From assembly GCF_002105155.1 (NCBI RefSeq), contig NW_019029018.1, positions 204,001 to 268,000 on the forward strand: 64,000 bases of DNA, written 5' to 3'. This stretch comes from Lobosporangium transversale (lineage: Eukaryota; Mortierellomycota; Mortierellomycetes; Mortierellales; Mortierellaceae). A model generated the notes under the pieces. It had not been told where the DNA came from and searched no databases. It worked only from the letters and a program-made list of their open reading frames with translations. A program made the translations under genes and the position numbers. Positions 1 to 13,378 of the stretch are shown in pieces; position 1 is the stretch's first letter, and every line of letters begins with the position of its first letter.

Positions 1-1038
1 CAACATCCTGATCTTCAACGGATATTGGATCCTCTGGTTGGTCAAATATTTTCCGTTGATCATATTCGCGAGTAAATTTATTGATAGTTGGGAAGTCGGC
101 AGGCTTCACTTTTGAGTGTGGGAAGCGCTTCAGTCGTTTGATATTGAACAGCTCCGAAAATTTGAGGATCTTGTTCTTCTCGAACGCAGGGTATAGTGCA
201 TGTACATCAATGGGCTCTACAGGTGCAGAAGGTCCAGCGGTCGTTCCTGAGAGGGGTGGCAAAGTAGAAGGTGGAAGAGCGACTTTGCTTCCTGCACTGC
301 CCGCTGCAGTCTGATTCAACTTTTGCTGTTCTTCTAGAAGGTAAAGTTGTTGTTGCTGAAGTAACGATAGTGCTGATTTTGGGGCTGTTGTGATGTTTGA
401 TGCTGTTGAAGAAGATGGTGGCAATGATAAGCTTGTTGTCGGGGCTCTCTCCTCGTCTGCACCATCAGCATCATAATCTTCATCCATACTGTCAAGCCTT
501 GACTTGCCCCTGTTACCGCTAGCGCTCTTTGCTAAATTACTTTTCATCGCTGTTGAGGCCATCGTGGAGAGTCCTTTTTGTAGATACTGGTTACTGAACA
601 TCTGTTCTGAATTATCCACAGCGAGGTCATTGATTTCTGAAAAGTCAACAGCATCCTTGTCATGTTCAAAAGTAGATTTGATAGTAGCAAAGTTGACCTC
701 GCCATCTTGGTCTTCTTCATCGTCCTCGTCATTGTCAACTCCACCAGATGCATCTGGACCTTGAGGTTGGACCTCACTCTCATCGACGCCCAATGTCTTT
801 GCGGAGAAGAGGTGCGTAAGCTGTTCACTGTTCTCTAAACTCTCCAAAGCCTCACGGAATTCCTACACAAGTAATCAATGCTTTGTTTAGATGAGCCACT
901 GGTGTACTGAATGATTTTGCAAAAAAAGTGTTTATTGTTGCTAAAAAATCGCTCTTTTGAATAGAAATGTACCTCCGGTAGGTCTTCGACCTTGCCTGAT
1001 TTGTCAACGTTTCCGAAGAAGTAGCCGGCGAAAGACAT
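1..1038 (-). CDS. TAF1: TFIID subunit TAF1, 5' part (truncated by window edge)
   Basis: TAF1 is the largest TFIID subunit, a scaffold for RNA polymerase II preinitiation complexes in the nucleus. The start is the ATG at 1038. Exon 1 (973-1038, 22 codons) has the TAF1-type N-terminus with FFGNVD and ends in phase 0. A GT-AG intron (863-972) follows, then exon 2 (862 down to 1) stays open to the window edge. Exon 2 holds an acidic stretch, a Gln/Leu-rich linker and then DVHALYPAFEKNKILKF, which matches the start of the conserved TAF1 core (DUF3591-like region). The HAT-like core, zinc knuckle and any bromodomain lie outside the window. Identification rests on these short conserved motifs and the overall layout. 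Confidence 0.8.
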
Positions 1039-1177
1039 GGTGTGGTTGGTTAGGTATTAATGAATAGGGATCAGCTCATGGAGACAAATGAAAAATGAGC
1101 AATGTTTTCCAAATGCGTATGAACGCGCAGCAGAAAGGATAGACAGTCACAGGTTTTTTTTTTTTTTTTTTTTTTTT

Positions 1178-2717
<1,540 letters not shown>

Positions 2718-2857
2718 GGTAAAGTCAAGCTGCTCGGCAAAAAAAACAAAATGAAATGTCGCAGGTGAAACAATTGAGGTAAAATGAAATACATGCTCTA
2801 GTCAAATAAGAAGTTGTATTATTTTATTCATTTGACTTGGGTATACTCGCTGTCTAT

Positions 2858-4437
2858 CTAAATGATAGGTGCTTTAATGGCCTCTTCATCGTCAGCGTTT
2901 CTCCACATGTACCATGATGCGATGGTGCGATAAGGTCTCCAACGCTCCGCCATCCGCTCCATATCCTCACAAGTCATCTCTCCATTCTTGGCTTTACCTT
3001 TACCTCTGGCCCCGCTCTTCTTCTTGGTAACAACCTTTGTAATGACTTGACTACTAGATCCTCTAGTATCCATATCAGCCTCAGTTATCTCTACTTCTTC
3101 AGTAATAGAACCCCAGACACCATTTTTATAGTCCTTTCTAAAATGCTTTTCCATCCCTCTTCGAATTCCCAAATCGAGAGTAGGCAAAACATCCAAGCGC
3201 TCCAGCGAATCCATCATAAACATATCCACAGTCCACGGTCCAATACCTCGAACACACAGCAATTGTGATGCCACTTCCTCATCTGTCATAGATTGCAGTG
3301 CGGCCTTGTCTGTAAATGTGATCTTTCCCTCCGCAAAATGACGTGCCAGATCTTGGACATAGGACGCTTTTCGTTCTGACAGTCCGCGTTGGCGAAGAAT
3401 ATCCATAGAAGTTGCTAGGACTTGTTCCGGAGACGGGAATCTCTTGTCACCGGCATCTAGCGACTCCAAAGTTACTTGGTCAGGGAAATAGTAAGAAACA
3501 AATTTGTAGATGATGGATCGTGCAGCCTTCCAATGAATCTGCTGTCCAAGAATTGTGCGTGTGAGAACACTAGCGCAACGTATAAAGAAAATGATACAAA
3601 ATTAGATTTGAATAGAAAGTCGATTATTGGATTCAACTTGGTTGGAAAATATGTGAATATCATACCGAAAGTAATTGGTATCATGATCAGAATAAATAGA
3701 ATAGGGGTATTTGGCAATCAAAGGCGCCAGCGCAGGGTCTGCTTTACAAAGGTGAGCAAGGGCTTCCTCAGCATAAGAAGGTATATGCTTAGGTCTCTTG
3801 GTCCAAGGATCAACTTCAGGAACGTTGGGCTTTGAATCCTTGGCTGTTGCGACTGCTGCAATCGTAGCGTTAGTGTTGGCTGCAGTTTTTGTGGAGTCAA
3901 TTTCCATCGGCTCCGATGGCGGAGAGGCATCCTTACGGCCGCGACGCGTTTTGGTGGTCTGCGAAGATACAAGGGCAGTGTCGATGCCATCGCTCTCAAT
4001 CAAAGTAACCAGTGGCTACATAATAAATAAAAAGGACTGATTAAAACAATTGTTTCGTCTTGTTTTAGATTTATTCAGAAAAAGAGTGTTAGAGGTTCGT
4101 ACCTTTGATACTCGAGTTCGCACTGATGTAGCAGTTGTCTTCTAGTAACAGCGTAAATAACGAATAGAATTGTTAAGGTTTATACATTGCTGCGAGGCAA
4201 AACAGGAGGCCAATCACATCATTGCACTCACGGCAACAGTAGTTCTCGATGAAGTTCTAAAATATCAGATATTCAAATTTAGTGGCGTTAATGTTCAGTT
4301 GAATTGCACTGAGTAGATATGCAAAATTTGAAGTGGACTTGTTACCTCGCTTTGGAGCTCTTGAACACAGTCGAAAGAGTTGGCTTCAGGGCTGCATTGT
4401 CAAGTGCAGCTTGTGCAAGTGCGCGTCGTGTCTGCAT
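2858..4437 (-). CDS. MAG1: DNA-3-methyladenine glycosylase (AlkA/Mag1, HhH-GPD)
   Basis: Base-excision repair glycosylase that removes alkylated purines such as 3-methyladenine. Five exons join in frame (4346-4437, 4232-4256, 4103-4141, 3666-4015, 2858-3569) to 405 residues. The N-terminal third is basic and Ala/Thr-rich, perhaps a nuclear or mitochondrial targeting tail. The core follows: RTILGQQIHWKAARSI (the family's QQ helix), a helix-hairpin-helix CVRGIGPWTVDMF, then LPTLDLGIRRGM, whose Asp after LPTL is at the expected catalytic position. WRPYRTIASWYMWR closes the fold. Two exons are very short (25 and 39 nt). The gene is divergent from SWP1 across a 328-bp spacer. Family assignment is firm; the start codon is less so, since short upstream exons could be missed. 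Confidence 0.9.
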
Positions 4438-4765
4438 GAGGAAGATGTAAAAATGTAAAAACGTAAGAATGTAAGAAGTTGATGTTCAAGGCAAACAAAA
4501 GAAGAGAAAGAAACAAAAGTGGAAATAGTCAAATGGATGGTTGAGAAACCAAAAAGGAAATTTTCAGTTGACCTGTATTTCCTGCTTTTCTGTGATATAT
4601 TTTAATGAATAATTTATCACTCCATCCCATCATGATAAAAATGAGCGCAGCCAATAAACGAACGCAATCCTTGCCAGCACATTCAGTTTCATCTAAGAAG
4701 ACGCGTTCATCCTTCTCTCTCTCTTCTTTTTTTCCACGTCCAATCCTGTTAATTTCATCTCATCC
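4438..4765. promoter_or_regulatory. Divergent spacer between MAG1 and SWP1
   Basis: This 328-bp gap separates two outward-facing genes and must hold both promoters. It is A/T-rich, with an AT-rich stretch at about 4595-4615 and pyrimidine runs just before the SWP1 ATG. No specific factor site could be named. Confidence 0.4.
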
Positions 4766-6115
4766 ATGGCGAATTTCAGGCTATTTTTGTTTATCATCTT
4801 TCTAACTTCGCTCTCTACGGTCTTGGCAGAGTCATGGAAAGTGAATGACATCAATCTCCAGATCGTCTCACGGGACGGTACAAAGAAGGCTAAGCACGAG
4901 TAAGGAGCCATGGAACAAATAAATATTAAAATCATTAGGAAACAAGTTTTTAAGGAGTAAAAGCAGGACTCTATTGTGCAAAGTTATATAAAGATCATCA
5001 GGAAAATTGGATCATCGTCAGTCACCCCTATCCATTAGAATGAATGTCTATCACTCCTCTCCTGATATCGATCGACCAACTCTAATCTTCTGTCCCCTCA
5101 TATCCCTTATTTATCTTTATGGTTTTCAGACTGGAATATCCAAATACTGTCGAGAACCTGACTGCCGATTCAACGGACTTGCTCAAGTTCTCGTTCAAGA
5201 TTGAGAATAGCGAACGTCCACATCAAGCTATGGTCGTCTTCCAGAGTCAGGATGAGTTCCAGGATGAGATTATGGTCGCTGCTTCCGTCAGATCATCAGG
5301 AAAGGGACGGTTCGAGCTTGTAAGACATGAAGAACAACATCCATGGGTTTATTCTCCATTATTCTCAGGACAATGTTTTAATGGCTCACAACGAAAATAT
5401 TTACAAGTCCATTTGCATTATTATTTTTCGGTATACTTCAATTTTGTATTCAGAACTTTGCAAAAGCAGATCGCAAATTCAAGTATGGTACACGTAAATA
5501 CTCTATGACTTTCTTACTCGGAGGTTTCACAATTGATGAGCCTTTCAAGTACACCCTTGGCGAGATCGAGGTTCAAGCTCCTACCGTTAACCCAGCAACA
5601 CGTCCAAGTCGTGTTGAATACAAGTCTCAGCCCGAAATCCACCATCAATTCCGTCCTGACCAAAAATTGATCAATAAGGCTATCTCAGGCGCATTCACTT
5701 TGCTTGTCCTTACCCCATTTGCCGCTCTGTTCATCATTGTATGTCAAAGCGCACAAGTGTGGACCATTACCGATGTATATTCTGTAATACAGCCAACAGT
5801 GTGGGAATATTTCTAACACTTACTTTTACTCTTTACTTTTTTCTATAGTGGTCCCAATTAGGCATAAAGTTCGAACCTCTCAAGTCTCTTGTCCGAAAAC
5901 CTCTGGATTTAGTTGCTGCGATCGTGTTCTTTGCTTCATTGATAGGTATCGAGTACGTTTTCTACTCGTACTGGACCCATGTCACATTGTTCCCAGTACT
6001 TCGATATCTCAGTGTCCTCTCCCTTGTGGCCATCGTATCAGGACGCTCAGTTCTTACTTTAGTTCAAGCACGTCGACTTCAACGTACGGCTGGCTCCGCG
6101 AAGAAACAGTCATAA
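4766..6115 (+). CDS. SWP1: Oligosaccharyltransferase subunit Swp1 / ribophorin II
   Basis: Non-catalytic subunit of the oligosaccharyltransferase complex in the ER membrane, needed for N-glycosylation. Four exons (4766-4899, 5130-5319, 5454-5738, 5849-6115) join to 291 residues, close to yeast Swp1. The N-terminus is a signal peptide with a hydrophobic core ending near VLA. A lumenal beta-rich domain follows, with FSFKIENSERPHQAMVVF and the ribophorin II-like GGFTIDEPFKYTLGEIEV. The C-terminal half has three hydrophobic helices: the one before IIWSQLGIKF, then LDLVAAIVFFASLIGIEYVF, then the VLRYLSVLSLVAIVSG segment. A short basic tail ending KKQS resembles a dilysine-like ER signal. Signal peptide, domain order and the helices agree with the family. 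Confidence 0.92.
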
Positions 6116-6241
6116 AAGCAGATAGAAAACAGAGCAAGACATTCTTGCAAAGTTGAGTCTTATAAACAAATAAATATGTTTTTTCCTTATCTATTTTTTT
6201 TTTTTTTTTTTTTTTTTTTTTGGTGCTAATTGTGTCAGTAT

Positions 6242-8424
6242 TTAAGATGCTGCATTGTCATGGTCTTCACTTTTCTTGGGTTTCTTTCTGTCCGAATCTT
6301 CGGAGCCTTCAGATTGACTAATCGGTCGCTTATTAACAAAATTCTGGCTGACTGACTCATCCTCAAGACTAACTCCGCTACCAATGACATCCACAACTCC
6401 TGCTTCTGCAGTCTCGAGTCGTTGATTGCGTTTCATCAATGCTGCTTCGACCAAGATCTGCGTTTGATGCTTCTCATTTGTACGTACAGGCTCAACACCA
6501 AAGTGCAGTTCGAATTCTTTCGTGTACTGATTAAGAGTACCTGATGCAATAGCCTCACGGATCGCATCGAAGAATATCGAATATTGATATAAATTATGAC
6601 TGAAAAAAAAAAGGATGAAAAAGATGAAGAAGGATTAGACTTGTATATACCTCCATGACAACACCATCGATGTGGGTAGGATCTCAGTAAGAGATGTTCG
6701 TGAACAAAGACTTTTTCTTGTACCTCATGAGAAGTACAGTAGCAAGCATTTCGTGTGCCTTTAAGAGATGATTAATGTAGGCTCGAGTGTGCCGGTTATC
6801 CTTGCAGGCATAGCATCCACAACCCTCTAAAATAGGTATGAATTTATCGCTATGCCCTTCATCCCATAGATTAAGCCAGCGATTATTGCTTCCTACTGCT
6901 CCCCTCATCATCTTTGATGATGATAATGATCCATTGGGTCCAAAAAAGTACAGTGATGCTTTGCCGTCTTCTGTCAATTGGTATGGGTATGACGTATCAA
7001 AAAGGTCAACTCCTAGCGCTACAGCTTTCAGAATATCCTCTGTTATAGCAGATAAAAAAGAAAGAAAGAAAGAAAAATTAATATCACAATACGGTCTAAA
7101 ATACACCAGAGTAAAGAAATAGCTTGGTTTCAATTCGATATTTACCAGGTGCGTGGATTCCATAAGCCATCTTAGGTTTCTCTTTAGGAAGATACTTTAG
7201 AGATATTTGGATAAATTTAAACATATCTTCTTTTTCTTTTTCAGAACCCGCGTTAGACATGGAACCCACATCCATGATGAATCCATCCACCTCTATTCTC
7301 TCACTCGTCTCCTTCGCACTCCTGATTCGTTCATCCTCAAATTGTCCGCCTTGGACATGAGCAAACACTGAAACATCCATCCAAGGCTCTGTTTGTATTT
7401 CAGAAACCTCAATGGGCGAATTAGTTCCACTATCTTGACACTGTTTCCCTTGCATTGGCTCTTGCCTTTGTTCTTGTCCTTGTCCTTGCTCTTGTTCTTC
7501 TTTGGCTAAAGTACGTCGCTTTTCACGCTTCTCTCTTTTACGCCTCTTTTCCTCTTCAATTTTCCGATCCTCTATCATCCCATCCTTGCCTTGACGCTCC
7601 AACAAGATTTGGTCTAGCCACTTTAACGTCCTGTTAATGCTCTTTTGAACCCTCTTTTTCTTTTGATCTGGCTCCTCATTGCTAGATTTACTGCCTTTAA
7701 TATCAGTCTTGTTGTTTGCCTGAAAATTATCTGCCATCGCCACCACGATATCTGGGCGATATTGTCGAACCACTCGGAGATAGTCTTCTAATGTCAAGGG
7801 ACGAACACCTTTAGGAGTCGAGAGAAAAACATGTCGATCTGTGTTAGATCCGATTCTTTTCGTCGAGGCATCATTAGTAGATGTAGTAGGGGAAAGTGAA
7901 GGATAAGTGTAGGATGGATCGCGTGAATCACAGAGTAAAATCAGATCCTGCAAATAGAGGTAGTTAGCTAATGTGTACTCCTTAGATGGCCACTTGGAGA
8001 AGGATGCAGGTTGATCTGGCTGCCTATTTTTTTTAATAAAAAAAAAAAAAAAAAAAGGTTACAAAGAGCTCACTGGAAGTAGTCCTTGCGTACAAACTGC
8101 AAAAAAAAAAAAAAAAAGCTCCACTCACAAAAGCTGTTCCAGAAAGACGTTAATGCCCCCGTATCTCTGTTGGCGCATCATATCTGGTGTCAAGTGGGGT
8201 ACAGACCCTTTGGTCGAAAACATGAAACAGCCAGGTGTTTGTATTGTTCGTTTCGAAGATTCCTGACCTCCAATGACATCGCCCTGATTAATCTCCGTGT
8301 TAAGCACTAAAAGCTCGCCAGTGCGTGCAGCCGAATCAGCATGCAGTGAGGATGGTTGAATCTTGAATCTTAATGGCGACGACATCAATGCTCTTTTTAA
8401 TGACACCTTTGCGAATGAGAGCAT
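6242..8424 (-). CDS. QTRT2: Queuine tRNA-ribosyltransferase accessory subunit 2 (QTRT2)
   Basis: Partner of QTRT1 in the eukaryotic tRNA-guanine transglycosylase that inserts queuine at wobble position 34. Exons: 8129-8424, 8074-8096, 7146-8023, 6724-7039, 6242-6600. Family motifs are TPGCFMFSTKGSVPHLTPD near residue 65, FVRKDYFQ in the 23-nt second exon, GIHAPEDILKAVALGVDLFD, and the zinc site GCGCYACKDNRHTRAYINHLL (three Cys and a His). A highly charged Lys/Arg/Glu/Gln insertion (about 7450-7680) interrupts the barrel. Exons 2-5 agree in phase, but exon 1 ends two nucleotides out of phase and the intervening intron would be only 32 nt, mostly poly-T. This could be a homopolymer sequence error, an unusual splice or a lesion. 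Convergent with SWP1. A catalytic QTRT1 is not in the window. Confidence 0.9.
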
Positions 8425-8698
8425 TTCACCTCATTACCAACACCAAGTACATGTACAAGTGAACATTTAGTGGCTTGTCGTAGCACCAGCGCGTAAAACA
8501 TTCTGTTGGTGGCAACAATTTAGGGTATCAAACTTTATTCAGATACATCAACAGTGCGCTGAGCTTTACGAAACAAAATCGAGGCACCCGAGATAGCCTC
8601 ATTCCAAGGATGTACCAGGTCATGGTCATAAAAGAGAAGGCCTTGCATTCTTTTCTTTTCTTTTCTTTTCTTTTTTTACTTTGTCTCTCAACACACTC
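8425..8698. other. Spacer upstream of QTRT2
   Basis: Probable QTRT2 promoter and 5' leader. It contains a run of TTTTC repeats at about 8650-8680. No open frame with family similarity was seen. Confidence 0.4.
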
Positions 8699-9119
8699 CA
8701 TTTTACCTCACCCACTGATGAAATGTTGTTGCAATAGTAATTGAACTTAGTACGAGAGGAACCGTTCATTCGGATAATTGGTATTTGGGCCTGCCTGAAC
8801 AGGCAATGGCCCGAAGCTATCATCTGTTGGATTATGGCTGAACGCCTCTAAGCTAGAGTCCATGCCAGAACGCGACGATTACTCTCTTTTCCGATAATTA
8901 GTTGAATACGAATAGAGCTTCGGTTCCTGAATCATGCTACGCGGGACCATCATGCAGGGCGGAGAGGTCTTGTGTAGTGCCTGCTAATGTTAATTTCAAA
9001 TATTGGAAGAGATAAGCCCACAATTCAGACGACTTTAATTGAACGGGGACTGTAGGCTGTAGAGTAGCCTTGTTGCTACGATCAGCTGAGATTAAGCCCA
9101 CTGTTCTACAGATTTGTTT
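8699..9119 (+). pseudogene. 28S rRNA 3'-end fragment (displaced rDNA relic)
   Basis: This stretch reads as the last ~420 nt of large-subunit rRNA on the plus strand. It includes the sarcin-ricin loop AGTACGAGAGGAACCG (about 8750), then TGGATTATGGCTGAACGCCT (about 8830), and near the end GTAGAGTAGCCTTGTTGCTA and GAGATTAAGCC. The order and spacing match the 3' domain of fungal 28S rRNA. No upstream 28S, ITS, 5.8S or 18S precedes it, and several helices carry substitutions and length changes. It is therefore called a relic. The recognition uses rRNA knowledge, not an alignment. Confidence 0.85.
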
Positions 9120-10333
9120 GAAAGAACAGCAGCTCTCCTCTTCTCTTTATTTATCTTTTATTTTATTTTAGGATGCATGCTCAAGGAGTGTGTTTGAATA
9201 AACAAGATGGATTTGAATTTGTTTCCCTACCGTTATTCTGTCATATGCGTGTACGACATGAAACAAAAAAAATGAGAACGCATCTTCGAAACAAAGAGAG
9301 AAAGATCGGCACAAATTGTTGAGTTAGAGGATAATTAGAAAATATTGAGCGGAGGAAGACTGAGAAGAACGAAAAAAAAATTGGAGACTACTACCAGATC
9401 CCAGAGCATTAGAATTTTAGAATCAGGCTGGATAGCGTACGGTCCCAATTATTTCACAAAACACTTTTGAACATAGAAAATACGAGTCGGAGACCGCGAA
9501 GCCATGGTCGGCTCTTATCCCGTTAGAAAATTTATTGCTTTGCTTCATGAAGACAATAAAAAAAAACGTAGTGTAATGGCTGGTTTCGAAAATAAAGGCA
9601 CTACCATACAACGAGGAAGAGCCGGCATCGAAGGATCAAAAAGCAACATCGCTATGAACGCTGGCTGCCACAAGCCAGTTATTATACCCAATGTTGCACT
9701 TTTTACATCTCTGCTCAGCAGGGACGACATTGTGTGTGAACTATAATACTAACATAGATGGTGGGATTAATGTCTGTTTCGTTTACTCCCTGTTAACAAG
9801 TAATCGCGCTCTAGATAAATTATATTGCCTGAACTATGAAACAAATGAAACACTCAATGTTCGCACGGATTCGTTGGGCTCGTCACCAGCCTGAGGACGA
9901 GCCTGTGGATTCGTATCAATTAACTACAAGCCATAATATTGGGTCTCCATGTGACTGCCGGGTGTATTTACACACCCACCGTTTTTATTCACAAAAGCTT
10001 TCTCGTCATCACTGTCTTCCTCTACTCATATTTTTTCTCATCAAAGCTTTTTTTTTTTTTCCTTTTCTTTCTCATCACTATCTTTAATATCAACTTTTCT
10101 TTGTACATTATTTACGATCTCCATTTCTTCCTTTATTCGTTCATTTCAATCCTTAAGCGCGTTACATCTGACTTGCCATCATATATTCTTCCTAATTTTC
10201 TTTATTAATTCTTACGCGCGTTGGCCTCTCTCTCTCTCTCTCATACTACATCTGCTTAAATATTTTCAGCATCTCAACTCTAGGTTAAAAGGAATGTAGC
10301 TCAATAAGAGTTTTTACCCTAACTGAGAAACTT
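9120..10333. other. Non-coding, relic-containing spacer
   Basis: Apart from the inverted 28S piece at 9600-9706, no gene is supported. A short perfect hairpin with arms GGCTCGTC and GACGAGCC lies at about 9868-9905. The rest is pyrimidine-rich with a CT microsatellite near 10228-10242. Confidence 0.5.
9600..9706 (-). pseudogene. Inverted 28S rRNA fragment
   Basis: The minus strand reads ATAACTGGCTTGTGGC, then GCGTTCATAGCGATGTTGCT, then TTCGATGCCGGCTCTTCC. This is the conserved 28S segment that lies a few hundred bases upstream of the sarcin-ricin loop. Weaker similarity (CTAACGGGATAAGAGC) continues to about 9480 on the same strand. Its orientation is opposite to the fragment at 8699-9119, although the two are near neighbours in an intact 28S gene. 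The two pieces have therefore been rearranged by inversion or separate insertion. Confidence 0.8.
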
Positions 10334-10885
10334 TGTCATACGTGGCCCCGCTTCTTTTGTTCCAGCAGATATACCGCCAGCAGATACACCGCCAGCAGAT
10401 ACACTGCGGCTTTCCTTGCCGCCGGCTCTGCCGTGGACTCTGCCGTGGACTCTGCCGAATGGAAGGAGTGGTCGCGACATAGTGGTACTTAGGCGGGTTC
10501 GATAATGCTCTTTGGGCATGTGTTGCACAATAAACACAATGTCATATGTGGCCCTGCTTCATTTATTCCAGCAGATATACCGCCAGCAGATACACCGCCA
10601 GCAGATACACTGCGGCTTTCCTTGCCGCCGGCTCTGCCGTGGACTCTGCCGTGGACTCTGCCGAATGGAAGGAGTGGTCGCGACATAGTGGTACTTAGGC
10701 GGGTTCGATAATGCTCTTTGGGCATGTGTTGCACAATAAACACAATGTCATATGTGGCCCTGCTTCATTTATTCCAGCAGATATACCGCCAGCAGATACA
10801 CCGCCAGCAGATACACTGCGGCTTTCCTTGCCGCCGGCTCTGCCGTGGACTCTGCCGAATGGAAGGAGTGGTCACGACATTGTGA
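10334..10885. repeat. 206-bp tandem repeat, about 2.7 units, with nested sub-repeats
   Basis: Units start at 10334, 10540 and 10746, a 206-bp period; the third is partial and ends near 10885. Each unit holds three 15-bp sub-units (CCAGCAGATAYACCG-like) and a 12-bp sub-unit, CTGCCGTGGACT, twice in units 1 and 2 but once in unit 3. The units differ at only a few bases, so the expansion is recent. The 15-bp step is a multiple of three, and one plus-strand frame reads a PADTP-type repeat, but no start, splice sites or conservation argue for a protein. It lies about 100 bp before the start of the next gene. Confidence 0.9.
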
Positions 10886-10985
10886 ATTCAGTCGTCTTGT
10901 TATTTTTTCCAGGCACAGTTTAAGACCTTACTTATCATTATATTAATTTATTGATTCAATCTAAAATGCCATCTTACTAATAGCC

Positions 10986-13138
10986 ATGCCAACTCAATCA
11001 CATATACAATGGGCGGAAGCGAAACACACAGGCACGGAGCATGTCTCCTTTGAAAACTTTGTGCGAAAGTTTAACTTAAGTGACCGGGAGTCAGCCACGA
11101 ACGACTATAAACATCTTATCAAATCAAAACGTTTACGTGAAACCAGACGAGAGAGTCTAGAGAAATCTTTTGTGAAGTTTCAATGTCATCACGAAGATAT
11201 TTTTTGGGCACAACGCAAAGTGGAAATATCTCGGATAAAACTGCAACTCAGTTCTGATTCCACGTCTAATGACGCAGTCGTAGATTTGCAAGAGGCTGCT
11301 GTCAAAAAATCACAAGAGGGGTATTTAGGATTAAAGGATAGACCTGGTAAATACATTTTTACTTGGTACTTTTCTTTTATAGTTATTATTATTATTATTA
11401 TTTGTTTCTGATCCCCTCCTTTACTTCACAGATGGCCAATTACTTGCAAATCATTCAAATTTACCGTCAGAGCGGCTACGAACTCCCTCATGGGGCTCAG
11501 AATCAAGTGTAAGATCCGTACTGTGTTGTAAGATTATCGAATTCCTTGAAAAATTCAACTGACAGCTGAATTTTCTATTTCTCAGAACAGCTCCACTGGC
11601 CCAGTACCATTCCCTACACATGCATTAGGACTATTGACTGAAAGCAACGCGACTAAAACAGGTATTATTTTACGGAGATGTACTATAATAGTGACTGTCC
11701 TCTTCAGGAAATGCTCTAAACTGTGCTCATTTTGATGGATTGAATAGGAGGAAAACCACAAACTACTAAATCGTCTAATGTTATTGAATCGTTTTCGGGA
11801 GACGAGTGTGGCTATGATAATATTGAGTTCCCAGGTAGGACAATGTATTAGATTCGATATAATGTGTTGAGATAGTACTCTATTCTAAGCTTCTACTCAA
11901 CCTGATAGACCCAACAAGAAGTCTTGTGCATTTTGAGGTTCTGAATCAAGCAACTTCGTGGGTATGTGAAGGCACCGATATTGTTGCCATATTTCGTGAG
12001 TTCAGAACAAAAAATCTGCAGCCATTTTCGCTTGTTCGTGATGGAATTGCCGATTTAACTCCGGGCTCTACATTCTTGGAGGGACTGGCACCAGGCGCCT
12101 CGTCAGCCGCTAGGAGAGTAGCCACAACTCCTGATATCTATACCAAGTGGCCAACTCTCCAAGAGATAATGAAGCGAGTTTTCGTATCAAGCAGCTATGA
12201 TGATGTATCAAAGGCCATTAAAAAAGAAAATATGGAGGATCCGATTGCAGCGTACATGTTCGCGGTTATTATGTCTTAGTGAGTTTTTGTACAAAGCGCA
12301 TTCAAATAATTATGTTTGCTCTCTTTTCTATTAGTAAATGTACTTACATGTATTTCTATAATGCCATAATAGCAATCACTATTTTAAATTTCATTCTATG
12401 ATACCCGGCGATCTCAATGAACGTGAGGGATTCACTGATTTAACATGGGGATTCATCCGTGGGGCATTAACACTAACTGGAATTGAATCCCGTCATCTTG
12501 AAGTGCAGACAACTGGAGTCCAGGAAAGGAAGAACGTTGACAAGGACCCGCTCTCGGACATCTTGGAGCCTGGGCAGTATAGTGACGGCCTAGCGTTCAG
12601 TGGGGACAATCAAATCTATTTAGCAGAGACATCGCTGGTCCGTAATCCAAAAGCGGAGAAAAGACGTCAGGACGAGTTTAAGCTGGCTCGTGGAATGAGA
12701 GACTCATGGGTGAGTCAGATAAGATCTATCTGCCGTGAATCTACTCCTCCTCGCAACTTTAGTGTATTTGGCTCGGCTACTTATAAAGATGAAACCAGGC
12801 TCTGGCAGATGGACTTCCAAGGAGTATTTCGGTTGCGCCAGTTTGACTCGTTCCTCATTCCTTTAGAAAAGAAAGAATTTGGACGGAGGATGGAGATGGC
12901 AGTTTGTGTTTGTCTACAACTGGCTGCTCGCATTGAAATGGAGATTGAAAGTCGGGCCAATACTATACCTGCATCATATGACCAGCGAAATTTGCTATCT
13001 AATGCACTCCAAAAGATCTTTACTACGTCGACAACACCAAAAAAGCAACGAAAAAGAAAAGACGCTGTTATTTCCAAAGATGATGTACCAGTATCTCGAA
13101 AAAAGAAAACATTGGCAAACTCTTTTACAACATTATAG
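10986..13138 (+). CDS. Unrecognised six-exon nuclear-type protein
   Basis: Six exons join cleanly (10986-11346, 11432-11508, 11586-11661, 11748-11834, 11909-12278, 12373-13138) to 578 residues, all with GT-AG borders and consistent phase. The N-terminal ~120 residues are charged and helical. A Ser/Thr/Pro linker encoded by three short exons follows, then a folded C-terminal half. That half contains NEREGFTDLTWGFIRGAL, SDGLAFSGDNQIYLAETS and a long helix rich in Leu/Ala/Glu. The tail carries basic runs (KKQRKRK, SRKKK) that fit nuclear localisation. The D...ExS arrangement around IYLAETS is loosely like a PD-(D/E)XK core with Ser in place of Lys; this is only a guess. The intact frame suggests a live gene. 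I do not recognise the family. Confidence 0.75.
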
Positions 13139-13378
13139 TTAAGAAGGCCAATTAATTTTTCAATTCCTGTCTGATTTGCTATTAAATCAACGAGCACTCT
13201 TTTATTCATATCTACATTGGTACGTACCAGCAATAAATTACATTCATTCCTCATTCTCCTTTTCCTTTTCTAATGAGTTTCTTGTATCATTGTGTCTTTC
13301 TTGTTTCTCTTTATGTTTATTAGGGGGGGTTTTACGTGTACCTTTTGTTGACTCTTTGAAAATATGCCGAAATGATAA

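Noticed and set aside
10489-10923. Repeated short frames in the 206-bp array
   Set aside because: They exist only because the repeat step keeps frames open; no start, splice or conservation support.
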